From positions 1 to 64,000 of the forward strand of contig LATX02000217.1 in assembly GCA_001466705.2 (NCBI GenBank): 64,000 bases of DNA. Reading direction: 5' to 3'. This DNA is from Moniliophthora roreri. Its lineage: Eukaryota; Basidiomycota; Agaricomycetes; Agaricales; Marasmiaceae. The stretch's first letter is position 1. Every line of letters starts with the position of its first letter. The notes beneath the pieces are model-generated. The model did no database searches. It was not told the origin of the DNA and was given only the letters and a program-made list of their open reading frames with translations. Of the stretch, positions 9,989-21,771 are shown piece by piece. The translations under genes and the position numbers were made by a program.

Positions 9989-11570
9989 ATGGACCTGGAT
10001 GCAGTGGTGGATTTGGTAGAAGAGAGCCCTGAGATGGAGTGTGAGGATAAGGACAAAGAGTACGAGCTTCCAGGAACAGAGGATAGTGTGGTGATAAAGT
10101 ACCGACTGTAAGTCATCTATGCAGGAATGAAAGAACCTGGGCACTAACACTAATTCAGAGACCGACTCAACCAGCCCCAGCTGTTAGCACTGCATCGTGA
10201 CTTGGGATTTGGAACAAAGGGGAAGAAGGAAGATTTTTTGAGAAAGTTGAAGGACTATAGCACGAAGCCAGAGGAATGGAAGCTGTGAGTCCCAGTCCTT
10301 CTTCTGTATAACTCTAATATCTAACATGAGTACTGTAGTCAAAGGCCTGGTGCTAGGTGTTCACACAAAGGACCTCAACCTGAGAAAGACCATAATGGTG
10401 AAAAGAAGTCAAAGAAGAAGACGGGCTATAAAGCACGTCGTGAAGAGCTCATAAAGGACCAACCATTGGAAAGTGTTCAACGCTCACATGACACTCGTTT
10501 GCTCAAGACAAAGCAAGAGCTTCTTGAATGGGTAGGTAGAAGCATATCTTACATATTCTTCGTAAACTGACTTCCTTTAGGCTGGAGACTGTCCAGCTGT
10601 ATCCCACAAGACCAATGACCCCCGAGCTGTCTGATTTGAAAACAAAACATCATAAGGTAATGCAGGTTCTCATCTTTGTAGAACTACTTACTTTCTGCTT
10701 TCATATGTGCAGGTCACAAACAAGGATATTTTTAAATGACTTGAAGAGATAAGGGCCAAGAATCAGCAATTGCAGAAGGCAATAGCTGCAATGCAACCAT
10801 TATCAGCTCCATTCCATTCCAGTCACCCACCATATCAGCACTACCCTTCACTGCCTGTGTCTCAACCTACTGACAAAACATCTGATATCATCTTCACACC
10901 AGTGCCCTGGCCTGTACCTCCCAGCTCACCTTCAAGCGCAGTGTCTGCATCTACTTTGCTTCAATAACATGTAGCCTCTATGCCTTCAGATCCACCTGTT
11001 CCTACTATAACACCAGCACCTGCGGCTTCACAAAGTTGCAATGCTGATGATCTTAAATCAATCAAACTTGCAGATGGCACCACCTTGGTATTTCACCAGT
11101 GATCGGTTCCAGAACCAAAATCACAGTCATTCACTAAGGATATTGATGGACTTGTAAAACAGTGGTCCAATGCATGGGATGACTTTAATAAAGATTTGTG
11201 TGAAGTAGTGATTAACGAGTGCAGGATCGCAATCAAGTACTGGAGTGAAATTTTTGGGCATGCAGAAAAGAACGACCCTAATGATAAGTGTTGGAAGGCA
11301 TTGAAGGGTAGCTGGAACAAGTGGAAGGTAAGCTGTGCCTTTACTTCTTAATTTTATTGTCTCATTTGCTGTGTCGTCAAGTAGATAGTGTGCTACTACA
11401 AGATGTGAGGTGGAGATGCATTTTGGGAGGAGTTCCAAGATGACAGGAAGAAGAACAAGTGGTGGAGCTACTCCCATATTGATAAGGAACTGTGCCGCCA
11501 TTGTCAGGCAGTGTGTGAAGCTGGTACTTTGGATGAGCATTTGCGCACTGAATATACTAGTGATACTTAG
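9989..11570 (+). pseudogene. SAP-like domain protein, decayed copy 1
   Basis: Exons begin 9989-10107, 10159-10284, 10339-10531 and 10581 onward, with clean GT-AG introns. The second exon encodes a SAP-like helix pair (QLLALHRDLGFGTKGKKEDF..), then a PGAR.SHKG.QP motif, a Ser/Pro-rich middle and a C-terminal domain with IAIKYW, KALKGSWNKWK and FWEEF motifs. The frame is broken by in-frame stops: TGA about 10632, TGA in the exon near 10736, TAA near 10967 and TGA near 11100. Most fit a CGA to TGA change. It has the same domain order as 18479-20219, with matching motifs (DYS.K..EWK, ALKYW, FWEEF), so the two form one family. SAP domains usually bind DNA. The family's real role is unknown. Confidence 0.6.
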
Positions 11571-11650
11571 AGGTTTTGGACATATCTTACATATTTTTCT
11601 TGGACACCTTGAATATGCTAGTACTGATAATTGATAATTAATTGTCGTAA

Positions 11651-13520
11651 CTATTTACCTTGAGTAAGATCAATTATCTCAACTCCCTCATGGTGAGTAG
11701 CTATATATTCCACCTCGTCCGACTCAAAGATCTCTCCCATCCTATTATCATTATCTTCAGATTCAGATCCCGATGAGCGCATGTCAGTGTCATCAATCTC
11801 AATGACTGTGATAGGTATCTGAATTGGACCAGAGACTACAGGGATGTGTGCGATGTGTGCGGCAAGTCTCCTATAATACTGTGAATAAAAGGTTTCCAAA
11901 AGAATGAATGGAATACAGACCTTTGTGTTAGTTGGGGATCAGAGAGTAAGCTATTAATGTCAAACTTGAGCAACTGGTCTGCACTGGAGGCTAGAATTTC
12001 CTCTGGCACCCATATCTTGACCTCGTTGATAACAGAGCGCTCACTGAGCTGAATATGGTTGAGGTCTACTCCAGCTAGTTCAGCAAAGACAGAGAGATTG
12101 ACTCTGATCCAATAGCATGTCATTCTGTGTGGCTTCTTGTACACCTGACATTCAGTATACACACGACATTTGGGATACACTTTGGTGATTTCCACAGAAC
12201 ATTCTAACATTATAATGCTGTGGAGTCTAGAGTTGTATACGGAAGCACACTGGGGAACAAGGTTAGCTTTAAATCAACAAGTTATTGTTTACCTACCAAG
12301 CTGAACTGTTGGAAGGCGATCCCTGGCCACAGGTGTTTCAATAATTGCTAAAATAGCTCCTTACGATCTGACCAGAGCTTTTCCTGGCAAAATTGAGCAA
12401 GCATGCCAATTTGGGGATTGCAAGGGCCCTAAAACTCAGTGTTCAGAGGTGCACCAGTTGAGAAAGATGTGATAGGATTGAGGTAATAATCGAGTACCTG
12501 AAGGTTTGGGAAGGAGTCATCAATCTTCTTTGCAATTGATGGCTGGCGACGTCCAAGGTAACCAGATGCATTTGTCCTTAACTCATACTGAACATCTTCT
12601 TGCCATTTGATAAGATGCTGAGATCACTCTTCTCCAGTGTATTGCTGGTAAATAGCTGCAAGGGAACTGCCATATCCAGCACGAGCTAATGCAATACCAG
12701 TTTGAATCCCAGCACATTCAATGCCTTTGTGGTAGTCTCCACCTGAAACCAAGGCAATGAGAATAAGGCCTTCACAGTTGAGACCTAGTCTATCATCATT
12801 CTCAATTGCTACTGCTGAGTAGATAACGATGTCATCCTTGTGGGGGTCTGGTCTGTTTAGAGTATATGAGTTGATAGTCTGTCCTATTGTCAATAATTTG
12901 GCTTACTTTGTCAAGCACGCAACATGTTGAGCTCCGAAAATGAGAGTGTCGACATCATTGCTGAGAACACAGTCTAAAATTCCTCTGGCATTGCATTCCG
13001 CAAGTTCTGCTTCTGCCTCGCCTGGTGCCTGTACATTTAGTGAGTTCTACTGATCAATTTTCTTGCTAGCAGTCATCTCTCACAGTGTGAATCTCCCATC
13101 CAAAGCCAATAATCATACATTTTGCATCATTATAGTATTGAATAGTGTCTGTTTTAATCTTGATGTTGCATTTGAATGGTGGGTGGAGCGGTCCATCAAA
13201 AAAGAATACTGGTGTAATGGGGATTTTAAGGTACTTGCAGCAGCAGTAAAAGAGAAGGTGCAGTCGTGTGAGAGATGAGTGCAATGTGGACCAATTCATG
13301 AATATTGCAGTAAATGCATCTAGAAGCACACTACAGTACATGAGTTAGCTGTAGCCATATCTTATAATGTAGAATGACTTATGGAGCATCTATACCCACA
13401 AACAAGGTTTTCAGGTCATGGCGTTGGTGACCATCAAGTGTTGCAAGGTGCAAAAATGAACAAATCTCGCTGCTAGAGAGCAGCTCAGGCTAATTCAAAG
13501 TCAGTACCTATCCATCAAGA
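11651..13520 (-). pseudogene. XPG/Rad2 (GEN1-like) nuclease, decayed
   Basis: Read on the minus strand, the domains come in family order. An N-terminal segment has LLSSSEICSFL..LFVGID (about 13500-13380). An XPG-N block contains PITPVFFFDGPLHPPFK (13341-13066). An XPG-I block has PGEAEAELAE and SNDVDTLIFGA (about 13030-12920). A second active-site and helix-hairpin block has SGGDYHKGIECAGIQTGIAL (12893-12624). A C-terminal tail follows to TAG at 11651, ending with an acidic, Ser-rich stretch. The acidic residues expected for metal binding are still readable. Several in-frame stops break it (after TGEE near 12625, near 12430 and near 12350), at least one explained by CGA to TGA. Such nucleases cut branched DNA. 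Exon borders are approximate. Confidence 0.65.
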
Positions 13521-13925
13521 ATGACGATACCTCATATCCAAAGACCAGGAATACCTATTGTTACAGAAGAGGTAAAAGTGAAAGGTATCTCAAACTTGTC
13601 TCCTTTAAAACTGCTCACAACCCATCTCCTGATTCAGATTGTATTATGAGACATTCACAGTATGCCAAACTGCTGCTGAGGTTTGTTGAAGACAAGCATG
13701 TGTACCAATGAAAGAGAAGAGCAGCACAGTGCCAAGAAGTCAAGAGATGGTAGTTAGCAAGATGTAGTGTGGGCAGTGCAAGGCATACAGCGAGGTACGA
13801 GCAATTGAGACTAGCGCAAGGCAGTAATGCATGTGTCTCACATCTAGTGCGCTCAATTTAATATCAACACAGAAAATTCATATTCTTTTGACTTGTCAAT
13901 TGCATCTAAGACCTACATACTACAC
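13521..13925. other. Spacer between the nuclease remnant and MITE-C
   Basis: No gene or repeat recognised. Confidence 0.35.
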
Positions 13926-14489
13926 ACTACGTACAAGGTGTTCTTTTAATATGGTTTTCTGATTGAGAAAACACTTAATGTTCTTGCAAAGAAGATTTTC
14001 AAAAAAGCATATATAAACTCTGAATTTCAATTGTGACCTCTCAACAAGAATATGTCTGGAGGATGCTAAATTTTCAAATTCTAAGAACTAATAGACAATA
14101 CAATATATTAGAATAATTTCCATGCTGAGAAAACATTAAATTTTCTCTGGTTGAAAATGCTCAGAAAATGCTGATAAGATAAGATAAAAATTTTAAATCT
14201 TCCATTGTAGGAAAGTCAGAGAAAACACTGGGAAAACACTAGGAAAATGGTAGGAAAATCATGTGGAAACACTATATCTTACAGCACTTTTTAGATGGTT
14301 TTCATATAATTTTCCTTTTGTATTTAATATGTTTTCCTTAATATAAAATTTTGAATTTTATATTTATTTTCTGAATGTTTTCTCACTATTTTATAAGGCA
14401 GAAAATGTTGTCTGGAAGTAAATATATAGCAGTATTCTGAGTGTATTTCCTTTGTATTAATAGCATGAAAAGAACACCTTGTATGTAGT
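13926..14489. mobile_element. MITE-C: AT-rich inverted-repeat element of about 560 bp
   Basis: ACTACGTACAAGGTGTTCTT at the left is mirrored by AAGAACACCTTGTATGTAGT at the right. The interior is strongly AT-rich and repeats a GAGAAAACACT-like motif several times (about 13970, 14130, 14220-14240), mirrored as GTTTTC runs toward the right end. It has no coding capacity. Its terminal sequence is unlike MITE-A and MITE-B, so it is a separate family. The target duplication is not clear. Confidence 0.65.
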
Positions 14490-14508
14490 GACAGCAAAAT
14501 ACATGTAT

Positions 14509-16527
14509 CTAAAAGCCCCAGTAGTCACAACTTCTCCTGCAGACATTACATGTCACTGTTGGTTGCTGGTCCATGTCAAAATACCACTCGTGAGGGAGCA
14601 TGGGGTTGTTGTTGAAGTTTTGAAGATATCTCATGATAGTGATGTTAGAGAAATCAACACTCCAACCCAACTGCCCTACTCGCAAATTTTCTTGAGTAGC
14701 CATCAATGATAGAGATGTAGCCATTGGGTGCCTCCGCGGCGGAAGGAGTGCATGCCCATACAGAGCTGGGTCAACATTGATGTCAAGGAGGTTTTGGCAA
14801 AAGGCTTCCAGAAATTTTTGTGACGTCTAGATATAATAAATTGTTAGACTGTTGCATAGGCTGAGGAAGAGAACCAAAGACTTACCAAAGGTTTATTGGT
14901 TTTGGAAATGTGGTCTGCTTTTGACACTCTCCAAAACACAAAACCATCAGTCTCCTGACAGCACTTCACCCATTCGGCATATGCCCAATATGCACACAGG
15001 TACTGCTGGTTCTCCAGCATCGGCCTCAAGTAGAAGGGCTGAATACCTGAAAAAGGTGAGTCATGAGATGGAAAAAGATCAACAGTTATACTTACAACCA
15101 AACTGATTTGTCTTTCTAAACGGCAATGTAACCTTGAGCATCTTCACAGTCTTCTCCCCATCTTGACCAATCAGCACATCAACTATCTCCAGCTTATGGA
15201 ATTGGATATTGAGGACCTCATCAACCCGAAGCAAGCAGAGGAAGGCAATGCAGTATGCAAGGTGCATCAGTCAGCGAAACTTTGCACCACCCCATCACCT
15301 CGTCCTCTCATGATGTGGAACTTGCTCCAACAGCTTGACAGTCCATCTGTCAGGATGGGTGTTGTAGTTGTAGAGCTCACGAAGTGTTTGCTATAATGTA
15401 CACTCTTAGCAAGCATACATGTTTATTAGCAATAGACTTACATGACTGATGGCTCTTGCACTTGTGGCATCATTCTCTCCGGCATGAACCTGAATGTGAG
15501 ATCAGCGTCAAATGTAAGAATAGGAATATAAGAGTTACCTTATGCCGACATAGGCTGACCATGTATAATGACACTTGCTGCAATACTGAGGGATTTCCAA
15601 CCATTCTGCCCGTCACTTCACTCCAAGTCCAAGGTGTATTTCCAAGTCCATGCATTCATCCGAAACCAAAAGTAGCAGCGGCATGCATTTTCTGTGCATG
15701 ATTGAAGGTTTATCGATATTCAGCATTAGGCTTGACAGTTCCATCCAGATTGATGGCATTGCAGCTGCCAGTCAACATGAGTAAGAGACGTGTATTTAAA
15801 AAACTCTGAAAACATATCTATCCATAATCCAAGCAACGATCATATATGCCAAGTCTTCATAGGGTGTGCTGCTGAAAAATTCTTCACTGGGTTTGATGAA
15901 CTCATGCTTGATGAGGAAAGCGGCAAGCTGTTTCATTAGCCTACAGTAGAGTCAGTTACACAAACAAAAGGGAGAAATAAAACACTTACACTTCATACTC
16001 ATGGACCGTCCCAGGTGTAACGCCTTTGGAATACTCCTTCACAACATCCTTGTATTTGCTGGATTCCCCTTTGCCAGTTCCGACTTCAACATCATTGGTA
16101 GCAGGGGTAGTGGCAGTGGAATTCAAGCTACAGTCATTATATCTCAGTGCAGGAATGGGGAGATTCATGCTGACACACACCTTGTTTGTAGCTCACCCCT
16201 GTCCTCTTCTTCATCACTCTCTGCATCAACAGTGCTAGAGAGAGCTAGAAGGGTTTCCTGTTTGCCTTCCAGGTTATCGTTGGCTTCTTCTGCAAAGTCA
16301 ATGCCAAGTTTTGAGTACTCAGTGCCTATCAAGACACCAAGACCCACAAACTTTGACATGACAGCATTTGTGGGCACTGAGTTGTTAACAGTGGCATTTG
16401 ATGGTTGCTGTATTGACAACAATATAGGATTTGGCTGAGAAGGAGAAGGCAGTGCCATGGAGATGTCAGTGTCATGGCCAGAATCAACATCCATAGCAGA
16501 GCGTAGAGGCTGGGAAAAGAGCGGCAT
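14509..16527 (-). pseudogene. Tyrosine recombinase/integrase-like protein, decayed
   Basis: The minus strand encodes an N-terminal Ser/Pro-rich acidic region from an ATG at 16527, then a core-binding part (TVHEYE..LMKQLAAFLIKHEF, about 16000-15850). The catalytic domain follows: a box with LLRVDEVLNIQF (first Arg), a beta-hairpin with LPFRKT, GFVFWRV, then HSFRRGG (His-x-x-Arg, about 14745) and TIMRYL with the candidate nucleophilic Tyr (about 14620). Stops near 15700 and 15280, a frameshift near HSFRRGG, and a TAG where a Trp codon is expected break the frame. This family is abundant in Agaricomycetes and resembles Crypton-type recombinases. Exons are separated by short introns whose limits are only partly clear. 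Confidence 0.6.
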
Positions 16528-16869
16528 GATGAGGCAAAGCTGCCCAGAGAATTAGAGAAGGTGAGGTAGGTGTTCTTCACATCATGCAATAGCTATTCTT
16601 TTATCTTGACAATAGAATGCCTATGAAAAGTTTCAGTCAGTTGGATGCAATATGTCTAGAATGGACACATACATATCATAGCCTTGGGAACAGAGACAAT
16701 GTGAAGACACGGGTTTCGGAGTCCAGCATATTTTTGGATTGGTAAATAACTCATGGTGTCTGAGAGGATTGATGTTAATACATATGGAATGAGCATAGGG
16801 TTGAACTGATCTTCACAGGGGTTGAATTGATCTTCATGGAACCAGGTTGCACAGTAATGAGCTGGAATT

Positions 16870-18077
16870 AGCAAGAATTGAGACGCGGCGGGGCTTTACA
16901 GCATCCCTCAACTTCAATTCTTACAACGGCTGTAGCTCCCGGAACGGACCGACACCCGGATTCCGTACCGGCTAGCGGGACAGGCGCGGACCAGGCGCAA
17001 AGCCAGAAACATCCGCACAATATAATCGACATCCGCCAATTTTATGCATAACTACTTAAAAAGGCCGGAAGACTAATAGTTCATCATCCAACGTTCAACG
17101 CCCACCATGGTCTCCCTTCGTACCACACTCGTAACCCTTGCTCTTGCCCTTCTCGTCTCCGCGGCCTCCAAGGATGATAACAAGTCCGGGGAAGACTCCA
17201 AGAAAAGCAAAGGGGACCCCAAGAAAGGCAAAGGAGGCGATCCCAAAGAACCGCCTTTCAAGGCCTGCGGCACACTCGATTTCAGTGGCACTACTTCCTA
17301 TATCGGGTATGATGAAGGGGGCCTTCGGGACACTGGAGAAGAAATTCCATCCTGGAATTTGAAACCCGTTAATGGCGGATACCAATTGATTACTATGTAG
17401 GTCAAGATTTCTGCCAATTACTTCTTTAGCTGACTCTCGTTTTAGCAAAGGTGGGCTAGCTTACCAGTGGAACGACTATAATTTCGTCCTAGCGCCGCCT
17501 AATGCTGAACAACAGTGCGTTACTCGTCTTGAACATTTTGGACATTAACCATGATTTCTTCACCTGTGCAGAGACCAGATTTTCGACATCAAGTGCGACA
17601 AGTGTTACTATGATTCGGCCAAGCAGACCCCGCTACGCTTCATGTACGCCAACGACTGTGTGTTCAGGGTAGGCGACAAGTGTGTGACGGCAACGCGAAG
17701 CAAAGACCCAGAAAATCCGGAAAACGCAGTGATAAAACTCAAAAAATGCACCAAAGATCGCAAGAACCAGGTGTCGGGTATCTGGCATCAGCCGAATAAC
17801 GGCAAGCTCTAAAGCGGCGGAACGACGTGGCAACGTTCATGTAACTTGCTCAAAGCCCTCATCTATTACCTGTTACACATTCCTCTTGTTCTTGTTGTGT
17901 ACCTCGCCATACCCCTTTCTTCGTTGAACGCAGCTGTACACATTCCTACATCCCTTTCGTTTTACACCTTTGTATGTCCGTCATTCATTACTTTTGAATA
18001 GTACTATCCTTTATGGTTGACTGATTTATGTCGTTTATATGATAGAAGTCCGGGCTTGTCGATGAGTCGATAGGTAC
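16870..18077 (+). repeat. Inverted segmental duplication, left copy
   Basis: Matches the reverse complement of 57047-58239. The match starts at AAGAATTGAGACGCGGCGGG and ends at GATGAGTCG(A/G)TAGGTACT. Promoter, introns and 3' flank differ only at scattered positions (roughly 1-2%), while the coding sequence of the mature protein is far more divergent. Near its outer end the two copies differ over about 30 bp after GGGGCTTTACA. Confidence 0.85.
17107..17812 (+). CDS. Small secreted cysteine-rich protein, copy 1 (199 aa)
   Basis: Exons 17107-17396, 17446-17514 and 17572-17812 (TAA at 17810-17812). The first ~20 residues (MVSLRTTLVTLALALLVSAA) form a signal peptide. A Lys/Gly/Asp-rich linker (about residues 22-48) precedes a compact domain with six cysteines: KACG, IKC, DKC, NDC, DKC, KKC. 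The C-terminal part (KCVTATR...AVIKLKKCT..VSGIW) resembles a ricin-B-like beta-trefoil repeat (C.T...V.L..C...Q..W), which would suggest carbohydrate binding; this is an inference. The gene is complete, with no stops or shifts. ATG is in a good context (CACCATGG), and ACTTAAAAAGG lies about 50 bp upstream. The paralog at 57315-58023 keeps all cysteines but differs at about 36 residues. Confidence 0.8.
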
Positions 18078-18478
18078 TTCGGAAAAGAGACGGTCCTGTA
18101 ACCGTTTGAGCTGGCCCGTTTGATACGCGCTTTTTGATTCCTTGCGTTGTTTGGATTTGTACCTCTGCCCGCCGCCAAACAGAGCCTCGTGGTCTGGTTG
18201 TCCGTCGTCACCGCCGATGTCTCTGTAATTTCACTACTCTTCACAATATCCAGCACCGCTAACCGGCCCTCAGATCAGTCTCCAACGTGACCCTCGCTAC
18301 CAATGGCCGCAATAACGGATCTAAAACCCTTGTCGTTGCACTCGCTGCAGCCGTTGTCGACAGTGAGGTGTTGCCTCCCGCACAAGGAGCTCTCCTCAGT
18401 CTCACCTTCCTTGCCGGCCTCCTCCTTTTAGTGCTCGGGATCCGCGGAGATACTTGGAAGGCTCTGATCGCTTGTGAG

Positions 18479-20219
18479 ATGAGTGTTCGAGGCCGTAGCT
18501 CAAGCAAAAAGGCTGCAAATGGGAAGGAATTGAGTGAGGAGGAGCTGAAGAAAGACTTTGAGTTCCCAAGCTCGGATGGTAGTGAGCCCGACAGGATCCA
18601 GCTGTAGGTGGTTTGCTTCGTTTGAATTCTATTCAATGTCAGCTAAAGCCAGTCCTTAGCTATACCCTCAGCAAGTCTCGGCTCAAGGCAGTGTGTCGCA
18701 ACTACCGTCTAACCTGTGAGCGGCAATATGGGAGTGCTGCTGGACAGGCTCATCGATTACAGCTCAAAGAAGGACGAGTGGCACAAGTGAGTCCATTCCG
18801 ATGTTGATGTCTTCCTGTGTCTCACTTTTCTTCCAGGACTCGAGCAGGAGCACGTCGTAAACACAAGGGTACGCAACCAGGAAGCAAGAAGAAGGCCCTT
18901 AAGAGCTATGAAAGACATCGCCTACAGAAAGAATCTGGGATTTCGACTTCGACCCCGGCAACTGTTGAACAGCTGAGGAAGGATACCCGTACTAAGGCGG
19001 AGAAAATTGCTCGCCTTGAAACGGTATGTCATTTCGTACTTACAGAAACAAGATTTTCACTTATTGCACACATATAGGCAAGGCAATACCAACGCGATCA
19101 TCCAAAGTACCAAGAACCATCGATCCGCCAACCTCTGCATTCGGTATGTCATGCTATGCCCGCTTGTGAATAGACCGGCAGTTCTCACACGTTAACACAG
19201 ACACAACTCAACCCTTTCTCTGCCTTGGCCAATATCAACAACAAGGTGGATACTCTTGCATGGTTGATACAACAACAGTCACTGCACAGTGGTCTACGGA
19301 ACGGGACTTACTGTCGTGGACACGAACAAACCCTCTACCCACCGCTCTGGGCTACCCAATGTCAATGTCTATGCCACTAACTTCTTTGCCACCGCCTGGT
19401 CTAGCTCAGGTAGCAACGGCAGCTGTTCTGCCGTATCCACATATTTTCGCCTCCAATGATCATGGTCCAGACGTGTCATCCCAACTGATACCATCCTCCT
19501 CATCTCAGCCATCGATGCCTGTCCCAGGCCATATTCGGCATACGGCCCTGCTCAACTCATCACTCCCATTCAACCCGTTGCTCCAACTTCACATTCAGTC
19601 TCTTTTCAACATCCTACTTCATCCCAGCCTATCTCGTTATCAGCGACACCGGATCCCATTGGTGAATCAGTTTCGACATTGGGTGCAGCCAAATCTGGCA
19701 AGATGAAGATGATCAAAATCGGAGATGGCTCGGAAATCTTTTTTTGTCGAAAGGACGTCCGAGACCCCCAATGTCCATCCTCTGCGAACAACTTGGATCT
19801 CCTTGGGCATATGTGGGACAATAAGAACGAAGATTTTGATGAGGACAAGTGTGTTCTCTGGGTTGGCAATCCGGAACGTGGAATCGCGCTCAAGTACTGG
19901 GGAGATGTTCTCAAGCTCGAGTCACCTGATCCAGATGACAATCATTGGGAGGTTTGGAAGAAGAAACTCTATCCATGGGGTGTAAGTACAATCCCACCTC
20001 TTAGGTTTTACACGTGCTTACTCTTTCATGATGTAGCTTATCGGCGAATACTATAATGAGGTCGGAGAGAAGAAGTTTTGGGAGGAATTTACTGTTGACG
20101 GAGTGAGGCTCTGTCAAAAGCAGATTGTCGACATTCTGAGGCCAAGGAATAAGGCCAAGAATGCCCTACATAATAATTATAGTCCTGAGTGTATATACAT
20201 ACATCTTGTTCATGAATAG
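18479..20219 (+). pseudogene. SAP-like domain protein, copy 2, frameshifted
   Basis: Probable exons are 18479-18604, 18660-18785, 18837-19023, 19079-19142, 19201-19981 and 20037-20219, with consensus splice sites. The order of parts matches the gene at 9989: acidic N-terminus, SAP-like region (LSKSRLKAVCRNY then LLDRLIDYSSKKDEWHK), GARRKHKGTQPG motif, Ser/Pro-rich middle, C-terminal domain with GIALKYWGD, WEVWKKKLYPWG and FWEEF. Within the SAP exon the frame shifts by one base between about 18714 and 18722; alignment to copy 1 is colinear only if this is allowed. Two more frame changes occur in the low-complexity middle (about 19290 and 19535). It could be a recent pseudogene or carry sequence errors. 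CpG content is normal, unlike copy 1. Confidence 0.55.
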
Positions 20220-20768
20220 TTATCATATCTGGTCAATGATTATTACAATGGTTGAAAAAAGGGTCTTTCAGTCCTTGTGTGTAAGGTCAATGTAGTGTTG
20301 CAGGGTGATTCATCTCCACTGCTATCTTCAATCTCCAATATTTCTCTACTTGCTGGGAATGTCTCTCCACACTCAAAACTCTGTGATTTGTCTGATGCAC
20401 TGTCCTTCTCCAATTCTGTGTCTGAATCTGAATAGATGATTGCCTGGCTGGTAGGAAGCAAGCAGCCAGTAACGGATCGTGTCAGTGAAGTTGCTCAACA
20501 TTTACAACTTCTCTTAGATGTGGGGCCCATGGCAACCAGGTCTTGACCTTTGGTGGCACCTGCTTGACTGACCAAGATGTAAGTGGCATGATCATAGCCT
20601 GAAGGGGTCTAGACTAGGCGGGAACTTGCACATTGTGTCCCAGGTATCGGAACTGGTAGGACGCCAGGAACAGGCTTTACCTGGTGTCAGATCAGACTGA
20701 TTCTGTGCAGAAATTAGGCACACCTCTCTCACATCACCTCAGACCTCCAAGTCTCCCATGGGCTGCCT
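20220..20768. other. Spacer at the edge of the second CpG-depleted block
   Basis: 3' flank of the SAP-like gene, then sequence in which CpG becomes rare after about 20650. No gene recognised. Confidence 0.4.
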
Positions 20769-21771
20769 GCCAGTAATCACTCCCAGTGAGGTTTTACTGG
20801 ATGCTATCAGACATTATCTGACAACACCCAACCTTGTCTGATAACATCTGATAACATCCAATAGTGTCCTTAACCCAGAATAATCCAGACATTATCAGAT
20901 GTTTTGCAGGTAGCAATGGACAGGTTCTATTAGGTGTTGGATTTTGTCTAATCACATCTGATAGTGTCTAATAATTAGCTATATTGTGAGGTACTAGAAT
21001 ACAATTTATTACATATCAGTGCAAGCTCTCCAACCTAAGTATTACCAAATCTCCAAGACTCCACCATACCTGCAAGAGTGACCAAAAACCCTCTGTCCTA
21101 ACCCTCCACCCAACTCCAAGCCCTCTGCCTTGAAACAAGGAGTGTCACTCTAATGACACAGCAAGCTGCAACACATAGAACATTTAGTACAAGGATAATG
21201 ATATTTTAGGGTCAACTCACAAGATATATGTTGAAAGCAGTTCAGCGCCATTGTCTGGGACTTCTCCAAGGTGCCTGACATGTCAAAATATCCTTATTTC
21301 TGCAAAAACAATGAGTAAACAGTACACATACCTCACCTGTACCATATTTCACTTCTAGGCTATGTTACTACTCTCTATATTATATCTTGAACCATTGAGG
21401 TTGATCTTGAGACAGCAAGAGGCCATGCAGATGGGAGAAAGAGTGGGTGGGAGCTGTTGAGAAGTAGGATGGTGGTGGTTAGAAAGAAAGAAGTGAGCAT
21501 GGGGATATTTAGGGCACAGGGGAATTTGAGGCAAATTGTGCATGGACTGCAAGGCACAAGTTTCTCTAAGTTTGTCTCGAGCTGTTTGGTTACACCTCAA
21601 GTTGGAGGCCTGGGAAGAAGTCATCAAGTGGTATTGATTGGATGGATGTTAGAAAACATCAGGTGTGTGTCAGAATTTCATGAATTTGTCTAATAACATC
21701 TGATGCTGTCTGATAGCATCCAGTAACATCTTGTTGGGGATCACTTCTAGTGACAGTGACTCATTACTGGC
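20769..21771. mobile_element. TIR element of about 1 kb with internal short repeats
   Basis: GCCAGTAATCACT..TTACTGGATGCTATCAGA at the left is mirrored at the right by TCTGATAGCATCCAGTAA..TCATTACTGGC. Next to both ends lie multiple copies of CTGATAACATC or TGTCTAATAACATC (about 20805-20960 and 21690-21740). The interior has no recognisable gene. The superfamily is not identified. Confidence 0.55.

Noticed and set aside
18716..18747. A 32-nt intron in the SAP-like copy 2 instead of a frameshift
   Set aside because: It would be too short for a fungal intron and would remove the LLDRL helix that aligns with copy 1, while leaving the wrong frame.
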